In this document: positions 15,037 to 23,387 of the stretch, piece by piece
Layout of the letters: every line of letters starts with the position of its first letter
Numbering within the stretch: the first letter of the stretch is position 1
Translations under genes and position numbers: made by a program
Notes under the pieces: model-generated
Databases searched by the model: none
Told to the model about the DNA's origin: nothing
The model's input: the letters and a program-made list of their open reading frames with translations, nothing else
Source: Duganella aceris
GTDB lineage: Bacteria > Pseudomonadota > Gammaproteobacteria > Burkholderiales > Burkholderiaceae_D
Reading direction: 5' to 3'
Assembly: GCF_011090165.1 (NCBI RefSeq)
Contig: NZ_JAADJT010000015.1
Location: 1 to 64,000, forward strand
DNA: 64,000 nt

Positions 15037-17601
15037 ATGCCCTTTTTGTTACGCCGCCACACCGGCGCCGCGCTGATCGCCGGCGTCCTGGCAGGCAGCA
15101 CGGCCGGCGCCGGGACGCTGGCGATCGACGCCAGCGCGCCGACTCCGGCGCCGCTGGCCGCCGCGCTGCGCCTCGGCAGCGCCGTCGCCCCCAATGGCGA
15201 CACGCTGGGCGCCAACGCGCGCTACCTGACCCGCAACGGCAAGCCCTGGCTGCCGGTGATGGGCGAATTCCATTACAGCCGCACGCCCGCTTCGCAGTGG
15301 GAGGCGGAGCTGCGCAAGATGAAGGCGGCCGGCATCGACATCGTCGCCAGCTATGTGATCTGGACCCACCACGAGGAAATCGCCGGCAAGTTCGATTGGT
15401 CGGGCGACCGCGACCTGCGCCGCTTCGTGCAGCTGGCCGCCAAGGCGGGGCTGGATGTGGTGGTGCGCGTGGGGCCGTGGGCGCATGCGGAAGTGCGCTT
15501 CGGCGGCGTGCCGGATTGGGTGGTCAACGCGATGCCGACCCGCTCCAACGATCCGCAATACATGGCGTTGGTGGAAAAACTGTATGCGCAGATCGGCGCC
15601 CAGATCAAGGGACAGCTGTGGAAGGACGGCGGGCGCGTGATCGGCGTGCAGCTGGAGAACGAGTACAACATCGATGGGCCGGGCAAGGGGGTGGCGCATA
15701 TCTCGGCGCTGAAGAAGCTGGCGCTGAAGGCGGGCATGGATGTGCCCTACTACACCGTCACCGGTTGGGACGGCACCATCTATCCAAGTGGGGAAGTGAC
15801 GCCGGTGTTCGGCGGCTATCCGGACGAGCCCTGGGGCGTCAGCACGCAAGAGCTGCCGCCGAAGGAGACGTATGCGTTCCGCTTTGACACCCGCGTCAGC
15901 GGCGACCTGGGCGCGCAGACGGCGGCCCATGCGCCCGGCACGGCGGAGACGGACAAGGATGTCACGCCTTTCCTCGGCGCGGAGTATGGCGCGGGGCTGC
16001 CGGCCATGTATCGGCGCCGCACGGTGGTGTCGGCCGACGATATCGCGGCTATGCTGCCGGTGCAGCTGGGGTCCGGGGTGAATTTGATGGGCTATTACAT
16101 GTTCCACGGCGGGCGCAATCCACTGGGCCTGGGCGGCACCTCGCTGGAGGAGAGCACGCTGTCCGGCGGCTACAACGACACCACCATGATCAGCTACGAT
16201 TTCCAGGCGCCGCTTGGGCCGGATGGCCAGCAGCGCAAGGTGCTGGAGAAGCTGCGGCCGTTCCATCTGTTCCTGCATGATTTCGGCGCGCGCCTGGCGC
16301 CGATGACGGTGCGCAAGCCGGACCTGACGCCCGCCACGCCGGCCGACCTGAAGACCGCGCGCTTCGCGGTGCGCAGCGAGGGGGATCGCGGTTTTCTGTT
16401 CTTCAGCAACCATGTGCGCCAGTATCCGATGGCGGCGCAGAAGGCGACCCAGTTCAAGGTCAAGCTGCCCGGCCAGAGCCTCACGCTGCCGAGCAAGCCG
16501 GTCGACATCGCCGACGGCGCCTACTTCATCTGGCCGCTGAACCTGGACCTCGACGGCACCAACCTCGCCTACGCCACGGCGCAGCCATTGACGTTGCTCG
16601 ACCAGGGCAAGGACGGCGTGGTCGCGGTCTTCGCCGCTGCGGCCGGCATCCCGGTCGAATTCGCGTTCGGCGCGGCCGGCATCCCGGCGGCGTCCACCGG
16701 CTCGGTGGGGTCGGCCAGCATCGCCGCGCCGGGCGCGCAGGTCAGCGAGGCCGATGGGCGCACGCTGGTCGCCGGTGTGCAGCCGGGCGCCAACGCGGCG
16801 CTGACCGTGCGACGCGAAGGCAAGCGCCCACTGACCATCGTGGTGCTGACGCCCGAACAATCGCAGCAGCTGAGCGTGCAGCAGCTGGCCGGCCAACGCC
16901 GCCTGGTGCTGAGCGCCCAGCAAACCTACGTCGGCGACGGCGCGCTGCAACTGCGCTCGACCGGCAGCGGCAAGTTCCGCTTCGCCGTCTACCCGGCGCT
17001 GAAAGCCCAGCCGAAAGCCAGCAGCGACAGCGCCGCCTGGAGCGCCAAAGCCACCGGCTCGGCGCCATCGGCCAACGTCGCGCTGCGCGCCGCCGGCAAC
17101 GACGGCATCTTCCAGGTCTTCGAAGCCGAACTGCCCGCCCGCGAACTGAAAGCCACGCTGACGCAAACGCGCGCCGCGCAGGCCGCGCCTCCTGTCATGA
17201 TAGGCGGTCTGGCGAAAGCCGCGATCCAGCCGATACCGGAAGCCTTCAAGGCCGCCGGCGCATGGCGCATCGACGTGCCGCGCGAACAACTGCGCGGCCT
17301 GGAAGACGCCCTGCTGCAAATCGATTTCGTCGGCGACATCGGCCGCCTGTACTCGGGCACCCGCCTGCTGGACGACTGGTACTACAGCGGCTACCAATGG
17401 CAGTTCGGCCTGCGCCGGAACGCGGCCCTGCTGGACCAGCCGCTGACCGTATCCGTATTGCCGCTGCGCGCCGACGCCCCGGTCTACCTGCCCAAAGAGG
17501 CACGCCCGGACTTCGGCCGCGACCAACAACTGGCCGCCGTGCGCGGCGTCAGCGTGATACCCGTGTATCAACTGCGCGTCGTCACGCCAACCCGACCGTA
17601 A
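15037..17601 (+). CDS. secreted GH35 beta-galactosidase
   Basis: An 854-residue glycoside hydrolase family 35 enzyme with an N-terminal signal (MPFLLRRHTGAALIAGVLAG). The TIM barrel begins with PWLPVMGEFHYSR and continues to IWTHHEE. The acid/base is Glu209 in QLENEY and the nucleophile Glu316 in FLGAEYGAG. The last 400 residues are beta-sandwich domains typical of long bacterial members. It would cut terminal beta-galactose from oligosaccharides outside the inner membrane, feeding the ABC importer encoded 25 bp downstream. GGAG is found 7 nt before the ATG. Confidence 0.93.
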   Translation: MPFLLRRHTGAALIAGVLAGSTAGAGTLAIDASAPTPAPLAAALRLGSAVAPNGDTLGANARYLTRNGKPWLPVMGEFHYSRTPASQWEAELRKMKAAGIDIVASYVIWTHHEEIAGKFDWSGDRDLRRFVQLAAKAGLDVVVRVGPWAHAEVRFGGVPDWVVNAMPTRSNDPQYMALVEKLYAQIGAQIKGQLWKDGGRVIGVQLENEYNIDGPGKGVAHISALKKLALKAGMDVPYYTVTGWDGTIYPSGEVTPVFGGYPDEPWGVSTQELPPKETYAFRFDTRVSGDLGAQTAAHAPGTAETDKDVTPFLGAEYGAGLPAMYRRRTVVSADDIAAMLPVQLGSGVNLMGYYMFHGGRNPLGLGGTSLEESTLSGGYNDTTMISYDFQAPLGPDGQQRKVLEKLRPFHLFLHDFGARLAPMTVRKPDLTPATPADLKTARFAVRSEGDRGFLFFSNHVRQYPMAAQKATQFKVKLPGQSLTLPSKPVDIADGAYFIWPLNLDLDGTNLAYATAQPLTLLDQGKDGVVAVFAAAAGIPVEFAFGAAGIPAASTGSVGSASIAAPGAQVSEADGRTLVAGVQPGANAALTVRREGKRPLTIVVLTPEQSQQLSVQQLAGQRRLVLSAQQTYVGDGALQLRSTGSGKFRFAVYPALKAQPKASSDSAAWSAKATGSAPSANVALRAAGNDGIFQVFEAELPARELKATLTQTRAAQAAPPVMIGGLAKAAIQPIPEAFKAAGAWRIDVPREQLRGLEDALLQIDFVGDIGRLYSGTRLLDDWYYSGYQWQFGLRRNAALLDQPLTVSVLPLRADAPVYLPKEARPDFGRDQQLAAVRGVSVIPVYQLRVVTPTRP

Positions 17602-17626
17602 AAAATAATATCAATTGGAGATTTAA

Positions 17627-18607
17627 ATGAAACGAACCCTTATCGCCGCCGCAACGCTCTGCCTGATGGCCGCCGCCACCCTCGCCCACGCCGCCGATCC
17701 GGTCAAGATCGGCTTCCTGGTCAAGCAGGCGGAGGAACCATGGTTCCAGGACGAATGGCGCTACGCCGAGCAGGCCGCGAAAGATAAAGGCTTCACGCTG
17801 GTGAAGATCGGCGTGCCGAACGGCGAAAAGATGATGGCCGCGATCGACAACCTGGCCGCGCAAAAAGCCCAGGGCTTCGTCATCTGCGCGCCGGACGTCA
17901 AGCTGGGCAAGGCGGTGGAACGCTCGGCCAAGCGCAACAACCTGAAAGTGATCTCGGTCGACGACCGTCTGGTCGACGGCGGCGGCAAGCCGATCGAATC
18001 GATCCCGCACATGGGTATCTCCGGCTACGCCATCGGCAAGCAGGTCGGCGAAGGCATCATCGCCGAGATCAAGGCGCGCAAGTGGAGCATGGCCGACGTC
18101 GGCGCGATCCGCGTCGCCTACGACCAGCTGCCGACCGCCAAGGAACGCACCATGGGCGCGGTCGACGCGCTGAAGGCCGCCGGCTTCCCGGCCGCGAACA
18201 TCATCGACGCGCCGCAAGCCAAGACCGATACCGAGAACGCCTTCAACGCCGCCAACATCGCGCTGACCAAGAACGCCAAGTTCAAGCACTGGGTGGCGTT
18301 CGGCCTGAATGACGAGGCGGTGCTGGGCGCGGTGCGCGCCGCCGAAGGACGCGGCATCAAGGCCGACAGCATGGTCGGCGTCGGCATAGGCGGCGCCAAG
18401 GCGGCCGAGAATGAGCTGAGCAAACCGGCGGCGACCGGCTTTTTCGGCTCGGTCATGATCAGCGCCAAGGAGCACGGCTACCAGACCTCGGTCAATCTGT
18501 ACAACTGGATCACAGGCAAAGGCGTACCGCCGGCCGAAGTGCTGACCAAGGGCATGCTGATGACCCGCGCCAACCAGGCCGACGTGCGCAAAGCGATGGG
18601 CCAGTGA
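17627..18607 (+). CDS. araF: periplasmic sugar-binding protein, AraF-type
   Basis: A 326-residue ABC-transporter binding protein. The signal peptide ends at AHA-ADP (residues 1-23). The mature part follows AraF closely (VKIGFLVKQAEEPWFQDEW; later TMGAVDALKAAGFP and AFGLNDEAVLGAVRA). E. coli AraF binds L-arabinose, D-galactose and D-fucose. No arabinose-catabolic gene is present here, whereas galactose-oxidation genes surround it, so galactose is the more likely substrate. It starts the importer set with araG one base downstream. Confidence 0.9.
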   Translation: MKRTLIAAATLCLMAAATLAHAADPVKIGFLVKQAEEPWFQDEWRYAEQAAKDKGFTLVKIGVPNGEKMMAAIDNLAAQKAQGFVICAPDVKLGKAVERSAKRNNLKVISVDDRLVDGGGKPIESIPHMGISGYAIGKQVGEGIIAEIKARKWSMADVGAIRVAYDQLPTAKERTMGAVDALKAAGFPAANIIDAPQAKTDTENAFNAANIALTKNAKFKHWVAFGLNDEAVLGAVRAAEGRGIKADSMVGVGIGGAKAAENELSKPAATGFFGSVMISAKEHGYQTSVNLYNWITGKGVPPAEVLTKGMLMTRANQADVRKAMGQ

Positions 18608-18608
18608 T

Positions 18609-20150
18609 ATGACGGCGTATCTGCAATTCGACCAGGTCTGCAAGTTCTTCCCGGGCGTGAAGGCGCTGAACGGGGTGAGCTTCTCGGCGCACGCCGGCCA
18701 GGTGCACGGCCTGCTCGGCGAAAACGGCGCCGGCAAATCGACGCTGCTGAAAATCCTCGGCGGCCAGTACAAGCCGGACGGCGGACGGCTGCTGGTCGGC
18801 GGCACCGAGCGCCACTTCACCAGCGCCAAGGATGCGATCCAGGCCGGCGTCTCCATCATCCACCAGGAACTGCAATACGTGCCGGAACTGACGGTGGCCG
18901 AGAACGTGCTGCTGGGCCGCATGCCGACCCGTTTCGGCCTGCTGGACAAGCCGAAAGCGCACCGCATCGTGGCCGAGAAGCTGGCCGCCATCGGTGTCGA
19001 CCTCTCGCCCGACGCGAAGCTGATCGACCTGTCGATCGCGCAGCGGCAGATGGTCGAGATCTGCAAGGCCATCATGCAGGACGCGCAGGTCATCGCCTTC
19101 GATGAACCGACGTCCAGCCTGTCGCACCGCGAGACCGAGATCCTGTTCCGGCTGGTGAAGGAGCTGCGCGCCGAAGGCCGCACGCTGATCTACATCTCGC
19201 ACCGCCTGGAAGAGCTGTATGAGCTGTGCGACGCCTGCACCATCTTCCGCGACGGCCGCAAGATCGTCACCCACGACGTGATGGGCGACGTGCCGCGCGA
19301 GCGTTTGATCAGCGACATGGTCGGCCGCGAGTTGAGCGACATCTACGACTACCGCGAACGTCCGCACGGCGAGGAGCGCCTGAAGGTCGACGGCTTGAAC
19401 GGCAAGCACGTCAAAGGCCCGCAGAGCTTTTCGGTGCGCGGCGGCGAGGTGCTGGGCTTCTTCGGCCTGGTCGGCGCCGGTCGCAGTGAACTGATGCGCC
19501 TGATGTACAACGCCGATCCACGCAGCGCCGGCACGGTGACGCTCGACGGCGCGACCGTGGCGACGGGCGGTCCGTCCGACGCCATCGCGGCCGGCATCGT
19601 GCTGTGCCCGGAAGACCGCAAGGAGCAAGGCATCCTGGCGACCGCCTCGGTGGCGGAGAACATCAACATCAGCGTGCGCCGCAACGACCTCCGCGCCGGC
19701 CTGTTCCTGCGCCACAAACAGGAGGCCGCGCTGGCCGACGAGTTCATCGCCCGCCTGCGCATCAAGACCCCGAACCGGCAGCAGGAAATCCGCCTGCTCT
19801 CCGGCGGCAACCAGCAGAAGGTGATCCTGGCGCGCTGGCTGGCGGAGCCCGGCCTGAAAGTGCTGATCCTCGACGAGCCGACGCGCGGCATCGACGTCGG
19901 CGCCAAGAACGACATCTACCGCATCATCCACGAAGTGGCGGAACGCGGCTGCTGCGTGATCGTGATTTCGAGCGAATTGCCGGAAGTGCTGGGCATCTCG
20001 GACCGCGTGATCGTCATGCGCGAAGGCGAGATCTGCGGCGAACTGCCGCGCGCGCAAGCAACCGAAACCGAAGTCCTGCGCCTGGCCTTGCCCGATTCTT
20101 CGGCGCCGGCGCCCGCCGCTTACATTGAAAATCCACGGAGCATCGCATGA
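18609..20150 (+). CDS. araG: sugar ABC transporter, duplicated ATP-binding subunit (AraG-type)
   Basis: A 513-residue protein with two ABC cassettes, as usual for the CUT2 sugar importers. The first cassette has Walker A GENGAGKST at residues 37-45, a signature region with LSIAQRQMVEICKA, and Walker B IAFDEPTSSLS. The second has the characteristically degenerate Walker A (GLVGAGRSEL), LSGGNQQKV and LILDEPTRGIDVGAK. It energises import of the sugar delivered by the upstream binding protein. Its stop overlaps the araH start (ATGA). Confidence 0.95.
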   Translation: MTAYLQFDQVCKFFPGVKALNGVSFSAHAGQVHGLLGENGAGKSTLLKILGGQYKPDGGRLLVGGTERHFTSAKDAIQAGVSIIHQELQYVPELTVAENVLLGRMPTRFGLLDKPKAHRIVAEKLAAIGVDLSPDAKLIDLSIAQRQMVEICKAIMQDAQVIAFDEPTSSLSHRETEILFRLVKELRAEGRTLIYISHRLEELYELCDACTIFRDGRKIVTHDVMGDVPRERLISDMVGRELSDIYDYRERPHGEERLKVDGLNGKHVKGPQSFSVRGGEVLGFFGLVGAGRSELMRLMYNADPRSAGTVTLDGATVATGGPSDAIAAGIVLCPEDRKEQGILATASVAENINISVRRNDLRAGLFLRHKQEAALADEFIARLRIKTPNRQQEIRLLSGGNQQKVILARWLAEPGLKVLILDEPTRGIDVGAKNDIYRIIHEVAERGCCVIVISSELPEVLGISDRVIVMREGEICGELPRAQATETEVLRLALPDSSAPAPAAYIENPRSIA

Positions 20151-21130
20151 ACGTCTCACAATTGAATCCGGCCGCGCCAACCTCGCGCCCTCTGATCTCG
20201 CGCCAATGGCTGTCGGAATACAGCATGCCGCTGGCCTACGTGGTGCTGTTCGCCGTGCTGGCGGCCACGGTGGAAAACTTCTTCTCGCTGACCAACGTCG
20301 TCGGCCTGATGCTGTCGGTGGCGCAGATCGGCATGGTGGCCTGCACCATGATGCTGTGCCTGGCCTCGCGCGACTTCGACCTGTCGGTCGGCTCGACCAT
20401 CGCCTTCGCCGGCGTGCTGGGCGCGATCGTGATGGAGCAAAGCGGCAGCGTCACGCTGGCCATCGGCGCCGGCCTGGCCGCCGGTGCGCTGATCGGCGCC
20501 TGCAACGGCGTGCTGATCGCCTACCTGCGCGTCAACGCGCTGATCGCCACGCTGGCGACCATGTTGATGGTGCGCGGCCTGGCCTTCATCGTCTCCAAGG
20601 GCCAGGCGGTCGGCATCAACAGCGACGCCTTCATCGCCTTCGGCGACGAGCGTTTCTTCGGCATGCCGCTGCCGGTGCTGGTGTGCGGCCTGTGCTTCCT
20701 GGTGTTCGGCGTGCTGCTGAACCAGACCGTCTTCGGCCGCAACACGCTGGCCATCGGCGGCAATCCGGAAGCGGCGCGGCTGGCCGGCGTGCGCGTCGAG
20801 CGGCTGCGGGTGTGGATCTTCCTGCTGCAAGGGCTGGTCACGGCGATGGCGGGCTTGATTCTGGCGTCGCGCATCACCAGCGGGCAGCCGAATGCGGCGC
20901 AGGGTTTTGAGCTGGATGTGATTTCGGCCTGCGTGCTGGGCGGCGTGTCGCTGCAGGGCGGCAAGGCGCGCATCTTCGGCGTGCTGATCGGCGTGCTGAT
21001 CATGGGCACAGTGGAAAACGTGATGAACCTGATGGACGTCGACGCGTTCTACCAGTACCTGATGCGCGGCGTGATCCTGCTGGTGGCGGTGCTGCTGGAC
21101 CAGCTAAAAACGCGCGGCGAGCGCCGTTAA
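20147..21130 (+). CDS. araH: sugar ABC transporter permease (AraH-type)
   Basis: A 327-residue inner-membrane permease of the CUT2 family with eight to ten hydrophobic segments. The family region SRDFDLSVGSTIAFAGVLGA and the C-terminal GGVSLQGGKARIFGVLIG are present; the latter is the cytoplasmic coupling segment. It completes the araFGH-type importer, translationally coupled to araG by a 4-nt overlap. Confidence 0.94.
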   Translation: MNVSQLNPAAPTSRPLISRQWLSEYSMPLAYVVLFAVLAATVENFFSLTNVVGLMLSVAQIGMVACTMMLCLASRDFDLSVGSTIAFAGVLGAIVMEQSGSVTLAIGAGLAAGALIGACNGVLIAYLRVNALIATLATMLMVRGLAFIVSKGQAVGINSDAFIAFGDERFFGMPLPVLVCGLCFLVFGVLLNQTVFGRNTLAIGGNPEAARLAGVRVERLRVWIFLLQGLVTAMAGLILASRITSGQPNAAQGFELDVISACVLGGVSLQGGKARIFGVLIGVLIMGTVENVMNLMDVDAFYQYLMRGVILLVAVLLDQLKTRGERR

Positions 21131-21136
21131 TATCGT

Positions 21137-21209
21137 TACGCCACCCCGCACGGCGACACAAGGGTCAGACCCCGTACGGGGTCTGACCCTGAGCGCAAGC
21201 CTCGGGGTG
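21137..21209. repeat. nested intergenic palindrome with GTCAGACCCC core
   Basis: The core 21161-21190 is a perfect 30-bp palindrome (AGGGTCAGACCCCGT and its complement). It is enclosed by CACCCCG (21142-21148) and CGGGGTG (21203-21209). The outer blocks recur at 62429-62529, where the core is different, so this is one copy of a modular dispersed repeat. It lies in the 97-bp gap between araH and the SDR gene and could act as transcript stabiliser or partial terminator. Confidence 0.75.
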
Positions 21210-21227
21210 CGCCTCAAAGAGGTGGCA

Positions 21228-22001
21228 ATGTCTGGACGTCTGAACGGCAAAGTGGCCGTTATCACTGGCTCGACGCAAGGCATCGGCGCGGCCATCGCGC
21301 GGCGCTTCGCGGCGGAGGGGGCGATGGTGGCGTTGAACAGCCATCGCGACGACGAGGCGGCGCGCGCGATCCGCGCGGAGCTCGGCCCGGAGCGCAGCAT
21401 CTTCGTCCAGGCCGATGTGGCCGACCGCGCCGCGATGGAGCTGCTGGCGGCGCGCACGCTGGAGCGCTTCGGCCGCATCGACATCCTGATCAACAACGCC
21501 GGCATGAACGTCTTCAGCGATCCGCTGGCGCTGAGCGAGGAGGACTGGAAACGCTGCTTCGCGGTCGACCTGGAAGGCGCGTGGAACGCCTCGCGCGCCG
21601 TGCTGCCTTCGATGCTCGCCCAAGGAGCGGGCAGCATCGTCAACATCGCCTCGGTGCACGGCCACAAAATCATCCCCGGCTGCTTCCCCTACCCGGTCGC
21701 CAAGCATGCGCTGATCGGCATGACGCGGGCGCTGGGGCTGGAATACGCGGCGCGCGGCATCCGCGTCAACTCGATCTCGCCGGGGCTGATCGTCACCGAG
21801 ATGATTGAGCGCCATTTCGATGCGCAGCCCGATCCGCAGGCAGAGCGCGTGCGCCAGGCAGCGCTGTTGCCCTGCAAACGCCTCGGCCGGCCGGAAGAAG
21901 TCGCCGCCACCGCGCTGTTCCTGGCCAGCGACGAGGCGCCCTTCATCAACGCCACCGACATCCTGATCGACGGCGGGCGCTCGCAGATGTACCACGATTA
22001 G
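21228..22001 (+). CDS. short-chain dehydrogenase, probable galactose 1-dehydrogenase
   Basis: A 257-residue classical SDR. It has the NAD(P)-binding TGSTQGIG (residues 13-20), NNAG in the fourth strand region, a catalytic Ser in NIASVHGH, and YPVAK containing the Tyr and Lys of YxxxK. The C-terminal half has SPGLIVTEM and the final ATDILIDGG. In this locus, the only missing activity of the De Ley-Doudoroff route is galactose to galactono-lactone. That reaction is catalysed by SDR galactose dehydrogenases, so it is the favoured role, though substrate cannot be read from motifs. An in-frame ATG at 21207 is rejected because GAGGTGG lies just before 21228. Confidence 0.8.
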   Translation: MSGRLNGKVAVITGSTQGIGAAIARRFAAEGAMVALNSHRDDEAARAIRAELGPERSIFVQADVADRAAMELLAARTLERFGRIDILINNAGMNVFSDPLALSEEDWKRCFAVDLEGAWNASRAVLPSMLAQGAGSIVNIASVHGHKIIPGCFPYPVAKHALIGMTRALGLEYAARGIRVNSISPGLIVTEMIERHFDAQPDPQAERVRQAALLPCKRLGRPEEVAATALFLASDEAPFINATDILIDGGRSQMYHD

Positions 22002-22016
22002 CACACCGCTCGGCGG

Positions 22017-23381
22017 CTACGCCCAGCGCCGGTTGGCCCGCACCACGCGGGCGTGCGCCTGATGTCCGATCGCCAGCCGCCGCAAGGTCAGGATCGCGAT
22101 GATGGAGCCCAGTATCGGTACACCAAACGCCAGCAGTTTCATGCCCAGGATGACCGACTCGGGCTGCGCCACGCCGGGCACGTAGCCCAGTTCTCCCAGG
22201 CTCCAGCCGATGCCCGCCAACGCGCCCGCGCCGCCGGCCTTGAGCAGCACCAGCATGGTGGCGAAGGTAGCGGTTTCGCGCCGCTCGCGATGGCGGAAGG
22301 TGGCGAAATCGGTGATGTCGGCCAGGATCCCCCACGGCAGCATGAACACGCCGCCGAAGCCGACGCCGATCAGCGCCGCCGCCGTCAGCAACCACGCGTT
22401 GTCGCCGGCCATAACAAAGAACAGGATGCCGCAGATGGCGACCGCGTGGCTGGCGGCCAGCAGCACGGTCTTGTCGTGCGAGCGCACCAGGAAAATCCAC
22501 AACGCCACGCCGGCCAGTTGTCCGAAGGTGATGGTCAACAGCAGCCGGCCCGCCAGGCCGGGCTGGTGCAGCGCATAGGTCGCGATGTACAGCATCATCT
22601 TGCCGAACACCGGCATCGCGAAGCCGGTGACCAGCGCGATCACGGCCATCGCCGCGAACAGGCGATCCAACTTGGGCAGGAACGCGATCCTGGCCGCGCC
22701 GCCGATGTCGTCGCCGCGTTGCTGCCGCTTCGCCCCCTCCGCCCCCGCTGCCCCATCCTCCCGCGCAGACCACGCCGCGAATAATATCGCCGCACAAAAC
22801 GCCAACCCGCCGACGACGCCGAGCATCGACAACTGGCCGGCGCTGGCTGGCCGCCCGTCGCCGCCCATGAACGGCACCAGCACCGTGGCGATCACCACAC
22901 TGGCTGCCGAACTAAACACCGTGCGATACCCGGACGCCCGCCCGCGCGCGCGGCTGTCGCTGGCGATCCGCGCCAGCAAACTGTTATGCGGCACATCGAT
23001 AATCGCATACGCCGCGCGGAAGGCAATGATGGCCAGCGCGATCACGACGATATTGCGCGCCCCCAGCAACGGCAAGCTGTAGATCAGCGCGAAGGCCGCA
23101 CCGCAAGGCAGCGCCCCCAGCGCGATCAGCCGCCGATAGCCGACGCCCCGGTTCTGCGCCCACGCCGCCAACAACCCCGCGCCCAGATCAAGCACCAGGT
23201 CCGCGCCGAACACCATCAACATCAACACGCTGACGCTGTGCGGCGCCACGCCCAGCAAGTCAGTCAACAGAAACAGCAACGTCACATCCACACTGCCAAG
23301 CAAAAGATTCTTGCCAAAATTGCCGCTCGAATAACCGATCAAATGCCGGTCCGTCTTCGCCATTGCCAGGTAGCGGCTCAT
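22017..23381 (-). CDS. GPH-family sugar:cation symporter
   Basis: A 454-residue polytopic membrane protein with about 12 hydrophobic segments. The opening (IGYSSGNFGKNLLLGSVDVTLLFLLTD) and the segment DVPHNSLLARIASDSRARGRAS are typical of the glycoside-pentoside-hexuronide:cation symporter family (MelB/XylP relatives). Substrate is unknown. It follows the ROK regulator gene by 6 bp on the same strand, so the regulator's inducer is probably the transported sugar or its product. It converges on the SDR gene 15 bp away. Confidence 0.85.
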   Translation of the reverse strand: MSRYLAMAKTDRHLIGYSSGNFGKNLLLGSVDVTLLFLLTDLLGVAPHSVSVLMLMVFGADLVLDLGAGLLAAWAQNRGVGYRRLIALGALPCGAAFALIYSLPLLGARNIVVIALAIIAFRAAYAIIDVPHNSLLARIASDSRARGRASGYRTVFSSAASVVIATVLVPFMGGDGRPASAGQLSMLGVVGGLAFCAAILFAAWSAREDGAAGAEGAKRQQRGDDIGGAARIAFLPKLDRLFAAMAVIALVTGFAMPVFGKMMLYIATYALHQPGLAGRLLLTITFGQLAGVALWIFLVRSHDKTVLLAASHAVAICGILFFVMAGDNAWLLTAAALIGVGFGGVFMLPWGILADITDFATFRHRERRETATFATMLVLLKAGGAGALAGIGWSLGELGYVPGVAQPESVILGMKLLAFGVPILGSIIAILTLRRLAIGHQAHARVVRANRRWA

Positions 23382-23387
23382 GATGCG

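Noticed and set aside
21161..21190. The GTCAGACCCC palindrome as a dedicated attenuator for the SDR gene
   Set aside because: Related palindromes follow unrelated genes elsewhere in the window and no T-run follows, so a dispersed repeat is the simpler reading.
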